Notes under the pieces: generated by a model | Told to the model about the DNA's origin: nothing | Databases searched by the model: none | The model's input: the letters and a program-made list of their open reading frames with translations, nothing else | In this document: positions 1-7,993 of the stretch, one piece after another | How positions within the stretch are numbered: position 1 is the first letter of the stretch | Layout: each line of letters starts with the position of its first letter | Position numbers and translations under genes: made by a program | Source of the DNA: Mesorhizobium loti R88b | Lineage (GTDB): Bacteria > Pseudomonadota > Alphaproteobacteria > Rhizobiales > Rhizobiaceae | Assembly: GCF_013170845.1 (NCBI RefSeq) | Contig: NZ_CP033367.1 | Coordinates: forward strand, 6,573,001 to 6,637,000 | Direction of reading: 5' to 3' | DNA length: 64,000 nucleotides

Positions 1-606
1 CAGTCCAAGGAAATCAGAGATGTCGGCACGTGTCAGCGGCAGATCGAAGCATGCCGACCCAGCCGCCGGGTCGATACTGGAATCCATATTCCGGGCGATC
101 ATGAGGAGAAAGCTCGCCACCTTCTCCGGTGCGGTCTTGCGCCCGAGAGTCACCATCCATTCAAGTGCCTCGTCGAGTTCGTCCAGCGTCTGCTTGAGCA
201 GGCGATGCTCGAGTCCCGGTGATTCCTTCATTATCCGTTCAACGGCCGCCTTCGGAAACGAGCACAGGGAGACGGAGGTTGCCGCTTCCACATTGATCGT
301 GCTTTTCACCTTGAAGGGCCGTCCCAGAAAATCCGGTGCGAACCGAAGACCGACAATCTGCTGGCGGCCGTCCGAAAGGCACTTCGTCAGCTTCACAACG
401 CCTGAAAGCAAGTTTGAATAGCTGTCGACGGCCTCGGCGTCGGTGATCAGTTCGACCCCCGGCTCGAGCTTGTGCCGCGACGAAGTTTTGGCTAGCCCAA
501 CCAAATGGTTTGGATCGAGCGCACCGCAGACGCCGCGATGTCGTGCTGCGCAAGACAGGCAAAGAACGGGAATGCCGGAACTGTGAATGTCTTGCCGTAC
601 TGTCAT
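1..606 (-). CDS. fnrN: FnrN/FixK-type oxygen-sensing CRP/FNR regulator (3' end cut by window)
   Basis: Transcription factor of the CRP/FNR family that activates genes under low oxygen. The frame is open for 202 codons from an ATG at 606 to the window edge, so about 40 C-terminal residues are missing. Three N-terminal cysteines (C16, C19, C27) and a fourth at C115, in the context SLCSF that aligns with the FNR C122 region, are the ligands expected for an oxygen-labile [4Fe-4S] cluster. This favours FnrN over the cluster-free FixK. A cyclic-nucleotide-type fold follows, and the last visible residues (LTRADISDFLGL) begin the helix-turn-helix. The gene is divergent from hemN, an arrangement known for fnrN in rhizobia. 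The start is the first ATG of the frame and has no strong ribosome site. Confidence 0.85.
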   Translation of the reverse strand, partial: MTVRQDIHSSGIPVLCLSCAARHRGVCGALDPNHLVGLAKTSSRHKLEPGVELITDAEAVDSYSNLLSGVVKLTKCLSDGRQQIVGLRFAPDFLGRPFKVKSTINVEAATSVSLCSFPKAAVERIMKESPGLEHRLLKQTLDELDEALEWMVTLGRKTAPEKVASFLLMIARNMDSSIDPAAGSACFDLPLTRADISDFLGL

Positions 607-691
607 TACGCTCGCGCTACCGATCTCAAGTTTCGACAGGATAGCAAGCGATGGCAGAGAAATCCTTGCGGCAGTTTGTCCGTGCTGGAGG

Positions 692-705
692 CTGACCGAA
701 ATCAG
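692..705 (+). promoter_or_regulatory. FNR/FixK-like box between fnrN and hemN
   Basis: CTGACCGAAATCAG is a dyad with perfect 4-base arms (CTGA/TCAG) and keeps the TGA-N6-TCA core of the anaerobox TTGAT-N4-ATCAA, with mismatches in the outer bases. It lies 58 bases before the hemN ATG, a spacing that suits activation of hemN. Its use by FnrN is inferred from position and shape only. Confidence 0.5.
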
Positions 706-763
706 GGCATTGGCTCTTCGACGCGTCCAGACTTCCGGCGAGGCAAAAACGGCGGACCACCAA

Positions 764-2113
764 ATGAGACCGGAATTAGCTGCCAGGCTTGGCGAGAACG
801 TCCCGCGTTATACCAGTTACCCGACCGCGCCGCATTTCCATCCTGGCGTCGACGCTGATGTCTATCGAAGCTGGTTGAAGGCGCTCGAAAGCGGTGACGA
901 GGTCTCGCTCTACCTGCACATCCCTTATTGCGACCGGCTGTGCTGGTTCTGTGCGTGCCATACAAAGCAGACCCGCCGCTACGAGCCGGTGGCTTCGTAT
1001 CTCCGCTCGCTTCACGCGGAGATCGCGACTGTCGCCGGTCTTGTCGGCAGCAAGGCCCATGTCCGCGCCGTGCATTTCGGCGGCGGCTCGCCGACCATGC
1101 TGAAGCCCGAGGATATGATAGCCTTGGGAACTGTCCTGCGGGATAGCTTCGATTTTCTTGCCGATGCGAAGATCAGCGTCGAAATCGAACCCAACGACAT
1201 GGACGAAGCCCGCCTTGATACACTTGCCGAGATCGGCATGGCGCGGGCGAGCGTCGGCGTTCAGGATTTCGATCCGAAGGTGCAGAAGGCGATCAATCGC
1301 GAGCAGAGCTTTTTGCAGACCAAGGCGGTTGTAGACGGCATTCGCTCTCGCGGCGTAGGGTCCGTGAACCTCGATTTGCTTTACGGCCTGCCGCATCAGA
1401 CCAGGGAGAGCGTCTGTTCCACCGTGGCGCAGGCGCTGACTCTGGAGCCGGACCGGATGGCGCTGTTCGGCTACGCGCATGTGCCCTGGTTCAAGAAGCA
1501 TCAGACTATGATCGACGAGGCATGGTTGCCGGGTCCGGCCGAACGGTTCGCTCAGTGGCAAATTGCCGCCCGTCTGATCATGGGCGCCGGATACGAGGCG
1601 ATTGGAATAGACCATTTCGCCAGGCCGGATGATGCGCTTGCAGTCTCGGCTCGCGCGGGAACAATCCGCCGCAATTTCCAGGGCTACACCGAGGATCGCT
1701 GCGAAACACTGATCGGGCTCGGGTCGTCATCGATCAGCCGGTTTCGACAGGGCTATTCGCAGAACATGCCGTCGACAGCCGAATATAGACGCATGGTCGA
1801 GGGGGGACATCTGGCCACGGTCCGCGGCATCGCGTTTTCCGAAGATGACCGTGTTCGCGGCTGGATCATCGAGCGCTTGATGTGCGATTTCGGCTTTTCA
1901 GCAGCCGATCTGGTGGAACGCTTCGGGGAAGCCGGACAAAAGCTTCTTTTCCAAGCAAGCTCCATCGCCATTGGCGACCCTGCTCGACCGCTTGAACTCC
2001 AAGGTGACAGTTACGTCGTATCGGCGGAAAGTCGTCCCTTTGTAAGGAGCATTGCAGCGAAGTTCGACAAATATTTCGAAAGTGGAACGGCCAGGCACTC
2101 AGTGGCAGTCTGA
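764..2113 (+). CDS. hemN: Oxygen-independent coproporphyrinogen III oxidase (HemN)
   Basis: Radical-SAM enzyme that decarboxylates coproporphyrinogen III to protoporphyrinogen IX without oxygen, which lets haem be made in micro-oxic nodules. The 449-residue length fits HemN. The cluster motif is canonical for HemN: C56-x3-C60-x2-C63-x-C65 (CDRLCWFCAC), preceded by YLHIPY and followed by the glycine-rich HFGGGSPT segment. The N-terminal RYTSYPTAPHF is also typical. The ATG at 764 was chosen because the family homology starts there. Upstream codons in frame are not HemN-like and the ribosome site is weak (GGCGGA). The divergent fnrN and the intervening FNR-like dyad suggest oxygen control. A second, different HemN lies at 16584-17909. 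Confidence 0.93.
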   Translation: MRPELAARLGENVPRYTSYPTAPHFHPGVDADVYRSWLKALESGDEVSLYLHIPYCDRLCWFCACHTKQTRRYEPVASYLRSLHAEIATVAGLVGSKAHVRAVHFGGGSPTMLKPEDMIALGTVLRDSFDFLADAKISVEIEPNDMDEARLDTLAEIGMARASVGVQDFDPKVQKAINREQSFLQTKAVVDGIRSRGVGSVNLDLLYGLPHQTRESVCSTVAQALTLEPDRMALFGYAHVPWFKKHQTMIDEAWLPGPAERFAQWQIAARLIMGAGYEAIGIDHFARPDDALAVSARAGTIRRNFQGYTEDRCETLIGLGSSSISRFRQGYSQNMPSTAEYRRMVEGGHLATVRGIAFSEDDRVRGWIIERLMCDFGFSAADLVERFGEAGQKLLFQASSIAIGDPARPLELQGDSYVVSAESRPFVRSIAAKFDKYFESGTARHSVAV

Positions 2114-2651
2114 GTGCCACAGACGAACGTCACCGTCTTCAGTCGATCGCGAACCTCCTCAAAATCGCCGAAACCAGCAGCTAACAATTCGATAGTGCAT
2201 ATGACGCCACTTTACGATGCTGTGACGACGCGGGTATTTCCCAAAGGGGGTCGCATGGCAGAGGGCTGGGACCCGCCGGAACCCTGCAGGCAGGGCTCCA
2301 CTTCGTATCCGCCCAAGCAGGTTGGATTGTTCGGCCCAGTCTTTCACTGAATGTCAGCGACGCACCCCATTGCGGCTTTCGCTACTCAGCGCTGCGGCTC
2401 TTGAATGCCCCTTTGAGATGGGCTCATTCTGAGTAACAACCGCACGGCGTTCCCACGTGTCTGAAACCATGCATGAGTGCGGCTAGCACGCCCTGCGCCT
2501 TGTTCGCGGTTTCCGGGCCGCCCAGGCACTTACTTGACCTCCAGCTGCTCGAAGTTCGCGCATAGGCCTTACATGACGGATCGGTAGGCCGCGACCGCCG
2601 GGAAATTAGGCACCCGGGCGGCTGCGCCAATTGACCAACTTTATGCTTCGA
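2114..2651. other. Non-coding interval between hemN and the trb operon end
   Basis: Short frames here lack family features or ribosome sites. It is the convergent 3' region of hemN and the trb operon. No convincing terminator hairpin, tRNA or repeat was seen. Confidence 0.5.
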
Positions 2652-2924
2652 TTACTCGGAATCTGAACCTGACACGCGTCGCGATTTCTCTGACATGCCG
2701 GCGGCAGGCAAGCTTTCCTTTCTGGCCTTGGCAAACGCTCTGTCACCTTCCAGAAACCCTGCCAGCATGAAAGGTATGAGTTCCGCTACCGTTTCAGACT
2801 CGCCATAGGTCTGGCGGTAAAGCGCCGCATAGTCCTTGAGTGCTTGGTTCAAGTCCGCGCTAACGGTGATGGTCATCTTCGAAGGTGTCCGGTCTGGAAG
2901 CTTTCCAAGTTTCAGATCTGCCAT
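2652..2924 (-). CDS. DUF2274 family small protein of the trb operon
   Basis: A 90-residue protein beginning MADLKLGKLPDRTPSK, the signature of the DUF2274 family that regularly sits just downstream of trbI in alphaproteobacterial conjugation clusters. The middle (TVSADLNQALKDYAALY) resembles a ribbon-helix-helix DNA-binding fold, so a role in regulating transfer is possible but not shown. It starts 12 bases after the trbI stop, which argues for cotranscription as the last gene of the operon. Confidence 0.75.
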   Translation of the reverse strand: MADLKLGKLPDRTPSKMTITVSADLNQALKDYAALYRQTYGESETVAELIPFMLAGFLEGDRAFAKARKESLPAAGMSEKSRRVSGSDSE

Positions 2925-2936
2925 GATTACTCCTGT

Positions 2937-4151
2937 TCAAGTCGGGTATGGGCGCAGCACAAGATCCTTGTGTACAATCACGCGGAGGGGCCAACCGGGG
3001 CGGACGATAATGGTGGGTTGAATATTCAGGTTCTTTTCGGTGATGCGCTGGCCGGCTTGACTGATGTTTTGCTGAGTGGATTCCCGGATCGCCTTAACTA
3101 GGTCGCTTTCGTTTTCCCCAAAGCTCAACTCGGTACCAACGCCCAGTAGCGTCGCTAGAGCAACTCCCTTGATCAGCTGCCAGGTGTGAAAATCGACCTT
3201 GTCTTCAAGCCCGGCATAGCCGGCAGTATCCGTCGCTGGCAGATTGTCGATTTCGATCGAGGAACCGTCGGGCAGGATTATTCGCTGCCAGACCAGCAAT
3301 GCGCGCCTCTGCCCAAAAGCCACGACGCTGTCATAAGTGCCGATGAGGCGTGAGCCTTGCGGAATGAGCACAATGCTGCCGGTGACTGTGTCGTGCACAT
3401 TCTCGGTGACCTGCGCGACGACAAGGCCAGGCAAGTCGGAATTTATGCCGGTGACGAGACTGGCCGCGATCACGCTGCCGGCCATCAGTTGGTAGGGCGA
3501 GGCCGGCGTCTGCAGCGCATGCGGATTGTAGATCCCGCTTGTGTTTCGCTGACTGACAAAATCGAGCTTGCGCTGTTGGTTGTTCTGGTCACCCTCGGCT
3601 GGGGCAACGGAAGCTGACGCGCGCGTCGCTCCGGATTGCGGAAGCGCCTCAGACGGCTGCTGCGCACTCGGCCCGCCGCCGGCGACATCTGTCTGTCTGG
3701 GTCGATTGTCGATCCGGAACAAGACTTGCGACTCGCGCGCCTCAATTGCTTGCTGGGCAAGGCGCTGCTCCTCGGCGGAGATATCCTGCCCTGGCGCGAT
3801 GCCGAGCTGACGTTGGCGTTCAAGGATGGGGCGACCGAGGTCGCCGGGCAGTGGCGGTCCGAGCACAGGGGCCTTCGGCATGATCCCGGAATAGTCCTTG
3901 GGAAGCGCTTCTAGTCCCTCGGCGGGTGGCTTGCGCTCGGTGTTATAGCGGTCCTCTGCCTGGTGCTTGATACGCCATGCCGGTCCTTGAAGCGCCATCA
4001 TCGTGACGCCCAGAATGGCACCGGATCCGACTGCAGCGATGGCGACGATCACACCGCGCCTGAATCGGACAGCGCGGCGGGGCGAGGCTCGCAATTGCAG
4101 CTGCTCGGGATCGAGTTTCGGCGGCGCATCGGATCGGGAAGTATCGGTCAT
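2937..4151 (-). CDS. trbI: Conjugal transfer protein TrbI (VirB10-like)
   Basis: Core-complex protein spanning both membranes in the mating-pair formation apparatus, equivalent to VirB10. The 404-residue product has a short cytoplasmic N-terminus, one membrane segment around residues 34-55 (GVIVAIAAVGSGAILGVTMMAL), a proline- and glutamine-rich periplasmic linker, and the TrbI/VirB10 beta-barrel domain in the C-terminal half (PQGSRLIGTYDS, ALLVWQRIILPDG). The ATG at 4151 is preferred over a GTG at 4166 that overlaps the trbG stop, because GGGGAG lies five bases ahead of the ATG. Confidence 0.93.
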   Translation of the reverse strand: MTDTSRSDAPPKLDPEQLQLRASPRRAVRFRRGVIVAIAAVGSGAILGVTMMALQGPAWRIKHQAEDRYNTERKPPAEGLEALPKDYSGIMPKAPVLGPPLPGDLGRPILERQRQLGIAPGQDISAEEQRLAQQAIEARESQVLFRIDNRPRQTDVAGGGPSAQQPSEALPQSGATRASASVAPAEGDQNNQQRKLDFVSQRNTSGIYNPHALQTPASPYQLMAGSVIAASLVTGINSDLPGLVVAQVTENVHDTVTGSIVLIPQGSRLIGTYDSVVAFGQRRALLVWQRIILPDGSSIEIDNLPATDTAGYAGLEDKVDFHTWQLIKGVALATLLGVGTELSFGENESDLVKAIRESTQQNISQAGQRITEKNLNIQPTIIVRPGWPLRVIVHKDLVLRPYPT

Positions 4152-4162
4152 GAGCGCTCCCC

Positions 4163-5191
4163 TCACCTGCTGGTCCGCGCAAAGAGCGGAATCCGCCGCG
4201 GCGGTTGCCGGCCGTCAGTCCTGGTGATGCGCACCACTTGCTGCTGTTTGGCGCCGAGGCGCAGTTCGGCGGCAGCAAAGAGGCGATCGACGATGTAATA
4301 GTTGCCGCGCATACGGAAGTTGACGAGCTGGTCATTGCCATCGGCGCCGACGATGAAGAGAGGAGGCGCTTCACCCTGATCAATGCGACGGGGGAATTCG
4401 ATATAGACCTTGCTGCCATCGTCGAAAGCGCGCGTCGGCCTCCAGGGTGGTGTGTCGCCGGTGATTGAATACCGAAAGCGGATATTCTCGAGCGCCACAT
4501 TCGAAGCTACCGGCATGGCACCCTCGGCTTGAGCGTTGCGCTGGCGTAGCGCGATGATCTGGTCCTCGCTATAGGTCCAGGAGATCGCCGCCATCGAGGT
4601 TTTCTCGGTGCTTTGAAGCTGCAAATGGTAGGTGCGTCGTTCCGTGGTGATCACCAGATTGGTGGTAAGCCCCGGCGCGAAGGGTTTTACCAGCACATGG
4701 GTGCGCTGATTGTCACCGGTGCCGCTGACAGTATCGCCGATCACCCAACGCACCGTGTCGCCGGCCGACACGGCTGTTAGCTTCTCGCCCGGCTGGAGTG
4801 CGATATCGGTGACGCGCTCCGGTGCGGCGTAGAGCTGATAGAGCGCGCCATCGGCGAATGGATAAACCTGAACCGCATTCATGTACCCATACCTGGTAGG
4901 TTGCTGCGTCGCTGCTTTATTGGCATCGGAGACCCGTTCTTCAGGAGAGCGCTTGTCTTCGGCCACCCTGCCCGGATTGGGCTGTAACTGACCGGGTAGC
5001 GGCAGCGGCTTTGGCACCTCGACTATCTTGACCGGCTTCTCCGGCGGCTTCTCGATTGCGGCTGGTTTGAAATCGGCAGCATCATAGGAAATCTCAGGCG
5101 GCGGTACCGGCTTCGACGCGCAGGCGGAGAGGACTGCTGTAGAGGCCGACAGGATCAGCACGGCACGGACCGACGACATTCTATTCTTCAT
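4163..5191 (-). CDS. trbG: Conjugal transfer protein TrbG (VirB9-like)
   Basis: Outer-membrane-associated core-complex protein, equivalent to VirB9. The 342-residue product begins with a lipoprotein-type signal (VLILSASTAVLSAC), so Cys23 may be acylated. A proline-rich segment follows (residues 25-80), then the VirB9/CagX domain, with the typical C-terminal part (PRRIDQGEAPPLFIVG, MRGNYYIVDRLFAAAELRLG). Its start overlaps the trbF stop in an ATGA junction, implying translational coupling. Confidence 0.92.
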   Translation of the reverse strand: MKNRMSSVRAVLILSASTAVLSACASKPVPPPEISYDAADFKPAAIEKPPEKPVKIVEVPKPLPLPGQLQPNPGRVAEDKRSPEERVSDANKAATQQPTRYGYMNAVQVYPFADGALYQLYAAPERVTDIALQPGEKLTAVSAGDTVRWVIGDTVSGTGDNQRTHVLVKPFAPGLTTNLVITTERRTYHLQLQSTEKTSMAAISWTYSEDQIIALRQRNAQAEGAMPVASNVALENIRFRYSITGDTPPWRPTRAFDDGSKVYIEFPRRIDQGEAPPLFIVGADGNDQLVNFRMRGNYYIVDRLFAAAELRLGAKQQQVVRITRTDGRQPPRRIPLFARTSR

Positions 5192-5913
5192 TGGTGGACT
5201 CCTTTTGGGGAAACGGACGTCGGCGCAGCACTGTCGAGCTCGCGCGACCAGTCGATCGCATTGATGAAGACGCCGAGCGGGTTGTTGCGCAGTTGGTCAG
5301 TATTACTTGGCGGGCGGATCACGATGGTGAGGATCGCGGTCCAGCGCGTCGTGCTGGCAAGGCTGCCGCGCTCAAAAACCTGCTCGGCCCACTTGACCTG
5401 GAACGAGCTGTCGGAAGCCCTGACCACGCTGGTCACTTGCACCGACACGCTGCGTGTGCCGATCTGGCCGAAAGGATCGTTCGCCTTGGCGTACTCGTTG
5501 AGAAAGAGCGCCGCGCGGTCGGTGGCGAAGTCATAGGCCGAAAGCCAGTTCTGCCGCACCAGCACCGGATCGGTGGAAACGGAACGGACATTCTGAATGA
5601 AGCGGCCGAGATGCCACGCGATCTGGGCATCGGAGGGCTCGTAGTCCCGGATTGCCGGCGCAACGGCGCGTGCCTCGCCGAAGCCGTCGACCTCGACGAC
5701 GTAAGGCACGACGCGGCTCTGCATCGACTGCCACACGAGTCCGCCGGAAAGTCCGGCCGCCAAGGTCAGACAGCCAAGAGCCATGAACCGCCAGTTGCGG
5801 GCCTGCACTCGAGATGAGCCTATGCGCTCGTCCCAGAGCTGCGCGGCCTTCTGATACGGCGTGACCGGCTCGGGCGTCTTGCCATAACGTTGAATGGGTC
5901 GCTTGAATAGCAT
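5188..5913 (-). CDS. trbF: Conjugal transfer protein TrbF (VirB8-like)
   Basis: Inner-membrane assembly factor of the mating channel, with the VirB8 fold. The 241 residues comprise a cytoplasmic N-terminus with the TrbF-typical YGKTPEPVTPYQKAAQLWDERIG region, a single membrane helix near residues 44-64 and a periplasmic domain (VVPYVVEVDGFGEARAV). It follows the trbL stop with no intervening base and overlaps trbG by four bases. Confidence 0.93.
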   Translation of the reverse strand: MLFKRPIQRYGKTPEPVTPYQKAAQLWDERIGSSRVQARNWRFMALGCLTLAAGLSGGLVWQSMQSRVVPYVVEVDGFGEARAVAPAIRDYEPSDAQIAWHLGRFIQNVRSVSTDPVLVRQNWLSAYDFATDRAALFLNEYAKANDPFGQIGTRSVSVQVTSVVRASDSSFQVKWAEQVFERGSLASTTRWTAILTIVIRPPSNTDQLRNNPLGVFINAIDWSRELDSAAPTSVSPKGVHQ

Positions 5914-7236
5914 TTAGTCGTCCTTGTCGTTGAGAGAGGGATTGGCGCTGCCTCCCGGCCTGTCGCCTTCACGGACGGCCTGCATGGCGGTGTGACGGTG
6001 GGCACGGGCTGTCTGTTCGGAACGCAGGCGCCTGGCCCAGCCGGGCGCGGCATCAGCGACCGGACCAGTAGGGCTTCCGGTCATGGATGCGGTCGGCGCA
6101 CCACCGGTCGCGGTCCAGGCAGCTTCGCGCCCGGCATCAACGCTGCGCCCGAAGCCCCCTGCGGCAGATCGTGCCGCCCGCATTGCGGCGCCGCCGGCGG
6201 CGCTGGTCACACCATGCATTCCAGCAGCTACACCGGACAGGCCGGACTCGGGCGATGTTGCGCGCCCGATCTGCCAGGCCGTAGAAGCCGCTGACCCCAT
6301 GGTCGTGCCGGCACGGAGTGCGGTGAGACCGCTGCCGGTTGCCGTGCGCGCGCCGGCAAATGCTGCGCCTGCGGCAACGAGCGATGCACCGGCTGCGGCT
6401 GCCGTGGTTCCAAGTGCGGCGCCCGCGCCAAGCTGCGGCGCGCCCGAGACAAGACCGGAGGCTATCCCAGGTCCGAAAATGCCGAGACCAAGGAGCGCCA
6501 AGGCGCCCAGGACCTGTGACATGGCGGCGGCCAGATCCGGCTCCTTGCCTTGCAGCGCGGAAGCGAACTCGCCAAAGAGCGTGGAGCCGATGCCGATGAT
6601 GACGGCCAACACCATCACCTTGATGCCCGACGAGATGACATTGCCGAGCACGCGCTCGGCGAGAAACGCTGACCGGTTCCAAAGCGCGAAGGGCACAAGA
6701 ATGAATCCGGCCAGAGTGGTGAGTTTGAATTCGAGGATGGTGATGAAGAGTTGGATGGAGAGGATGAAGAAGGCGATGATGACCAGGAACCAGGCCACGA
6801 GCAGCACGAAGATGGTGAGCGCGTTGCCGAAGATTTCTGGGAAGCCGAGAAGCTGGCTTGCCTGATCGAGAAGCGGCCAGGCGCCCTCGAAACCGGTTGC
6901 GGCAATGCGCCCCGGATGCAGGAGATTGTCGGCGGAGAGATTGCCTGAGGACGCATTGATGCCGAGGCCAGCGAAGGACCGATAGATGATGTCGGCGAGG
7001 TTCTTGAAGTTATTCAAGATGAAGGCAAAGACGCCGACATAGAGCACTTTGCGGATGAGCCGGCCGAATATGTTGGGTTCGCCGCCGAATGCCCAGGCGA
7101 GGCCGGCAAGTGTGACGTCGATGCCGATCAGGGTCGTGGTAAGGAAGGCGACATCGCCCGAGAGCAGACCGAACCCGCTATCGATGTAGCGGATGAAGGT
7201 CTCCATGAAGCGATCAATGACCCCAAGGTCGTTCAT
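5914..7236 (-). CDS. trbL: Conjugal transfer protein TrbL (VirB6-like)
   Basis: Polytopic inner-membrane channel component of the Trb apparatus, equivalent to VirB6. The 440-residue product begins with the TrbL-typical MNDLGVIDRFMETFIRYIDSG, followed by about six hydrophobic segments between residues 25 and 270. The alanine- and glycine-rich C-terminal third is probably cytoplasmic. The ATG at 7236 is preceded by GAGGAAGGCGGC and lies 31 bases after the trbJ stop. No trbK gene fits in that gap, unlike Agrobacterium Ti plasmids where a short lipoprotein gene lies here. Confidence 0.92.
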   Translation of the reverse strand: MNDLGVIDRFMETFIRYIDSGFGLLSGDVAFLTTTLIGIDVTLAGLAWAFGGEPNIFGRLIRKVLYVGVFAFILNNFKNLADIIYRSFAGLGINASSGNLSADNLLHPGRIAATGFEGAWPLLDQASQLLGFPEIFGNALTIFVLLVAWFLVIIAFFILSIQLFITILEFKLTTLAGFILVPFALWNRSAFLAERVLGNVISSGIKVMVLAVIIGIGSTLFGEFASALQGKEPDLAAAMSQVLGALALLGLGIFGPGIASGLVSGAPQLGAGAALGTTAAAAGASLVAAGAAFAGARTATGSGLTALRAGTTMGSAASTAWQIGRATSPESGLSGVAAGMHGVTSAAGGAAMRAARSAAGGFGRSVDAGREAAWTATGGAPTASMTGSPTGPVADAAPGWARRLRSEQTARAHRHTAMQAVREGDRPGGSANPSLNDKDD

Positions 7237-7267
7237 GCCGCCTTCCTCGTCGTCAAGAGATTGGTGA

Positions 7268-7993
7268 TCAGTTGCTGGGATAGGCCGTGCCTGTGCCGAG
7301 GAAGCGCTTTGTCGTCTCGCGCGCGGCCTCCTCGGACTGCGCCTTGCGCGCCGCATCCTCGGCCTCAGCGCGGAACTGCGTTGCGAGCAGCGTCTGGATC
7401 TGCATCTGCTGCTTGGTCGAAAGCGCAAGGAGCTGGTTAGTGGCCTGACTTGCCTGAAGCGCACCGGCCGCGCCTTGGCTGCGGTTGACGAGATCGGCAA
7501 GCAGGTCGCCATCACCGCGAACATTCTCGACGATCTGCGACTGAACACCCATGGTCTGACGGAATGCCTGCATTGCGCTTTGCCAGCGGTCACGTGCGGC
7601 GCTCGCTACATCGCTGACCTTGATCGTGGCGTCGTAGCTTTCCGGATATTGATTACGCCACTGGTCCTGAAGCTTGTTGAGATCAAAGCTCAGGCCACTT
7701 GCCTGGTCCATCAGACTGTCGATCCGTTGGAGCGAGCCGGTAAGCTGACCCACCGAAGAAAAATCCAGACTCTGAAGATTGCGTGCCATGTTCTGCAGCA
7801 CGGTCGCCTGGTTCTGGAGCGACTGGATCTGGTTGTTGATCTGCTCCAGCGAGCGCGCCGCCGTGAGCACGTTCTGTGCGTAGTTCGACGGATCGAACAC
7901 GATGAGCGCGTAGGCCGGCTGCACGTAGTCGGCCATCGGCTTGGCGATCAACGAAAGGGTGATCAGGCCCGAGAGAAAGCGGCGCCGCATCAT
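7268..7993 (-). CDS. trbJ: Conjugal transfer protein TrbJ (VirB5-like)
   Basis: Secreted minor pilus or adhesin-type component, VirB5-like. The 241-residue product has an N-terminal export signal (MMRRRFLSGLITLSLIAKPMADYVQPAYA) followed by FDPSNYAQNVLTAARSLEQI, the TrbJ signature. The rest is mostly helical with long glutamine-rich coiled-coil stretches. The start is the first ATG of an ATGATG pair that overlaps the trbE stop. Confidence 0.92.
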   Translation of the reverse strand: MMRRRFLSGLITLSLIAKPMADYVQPAYALIVFDPSNYAQNVLTAARSLEQINNQIQSLQNQATVLQNMARNLQSLDFSSVGQLTGSLQRIDSLMDQASGLSFDLNKLQDQWRNQYPESYDATIKVSDVASAARDRWQSAMQAFRQTMGVQSQIVENVRGDGDLLADLVNRSQGAAGALQASQATNQLLALSTKQQMQIQTLLATQFRAEAEDAARKAQSEEAARETTKRFLGTGTAYPSN

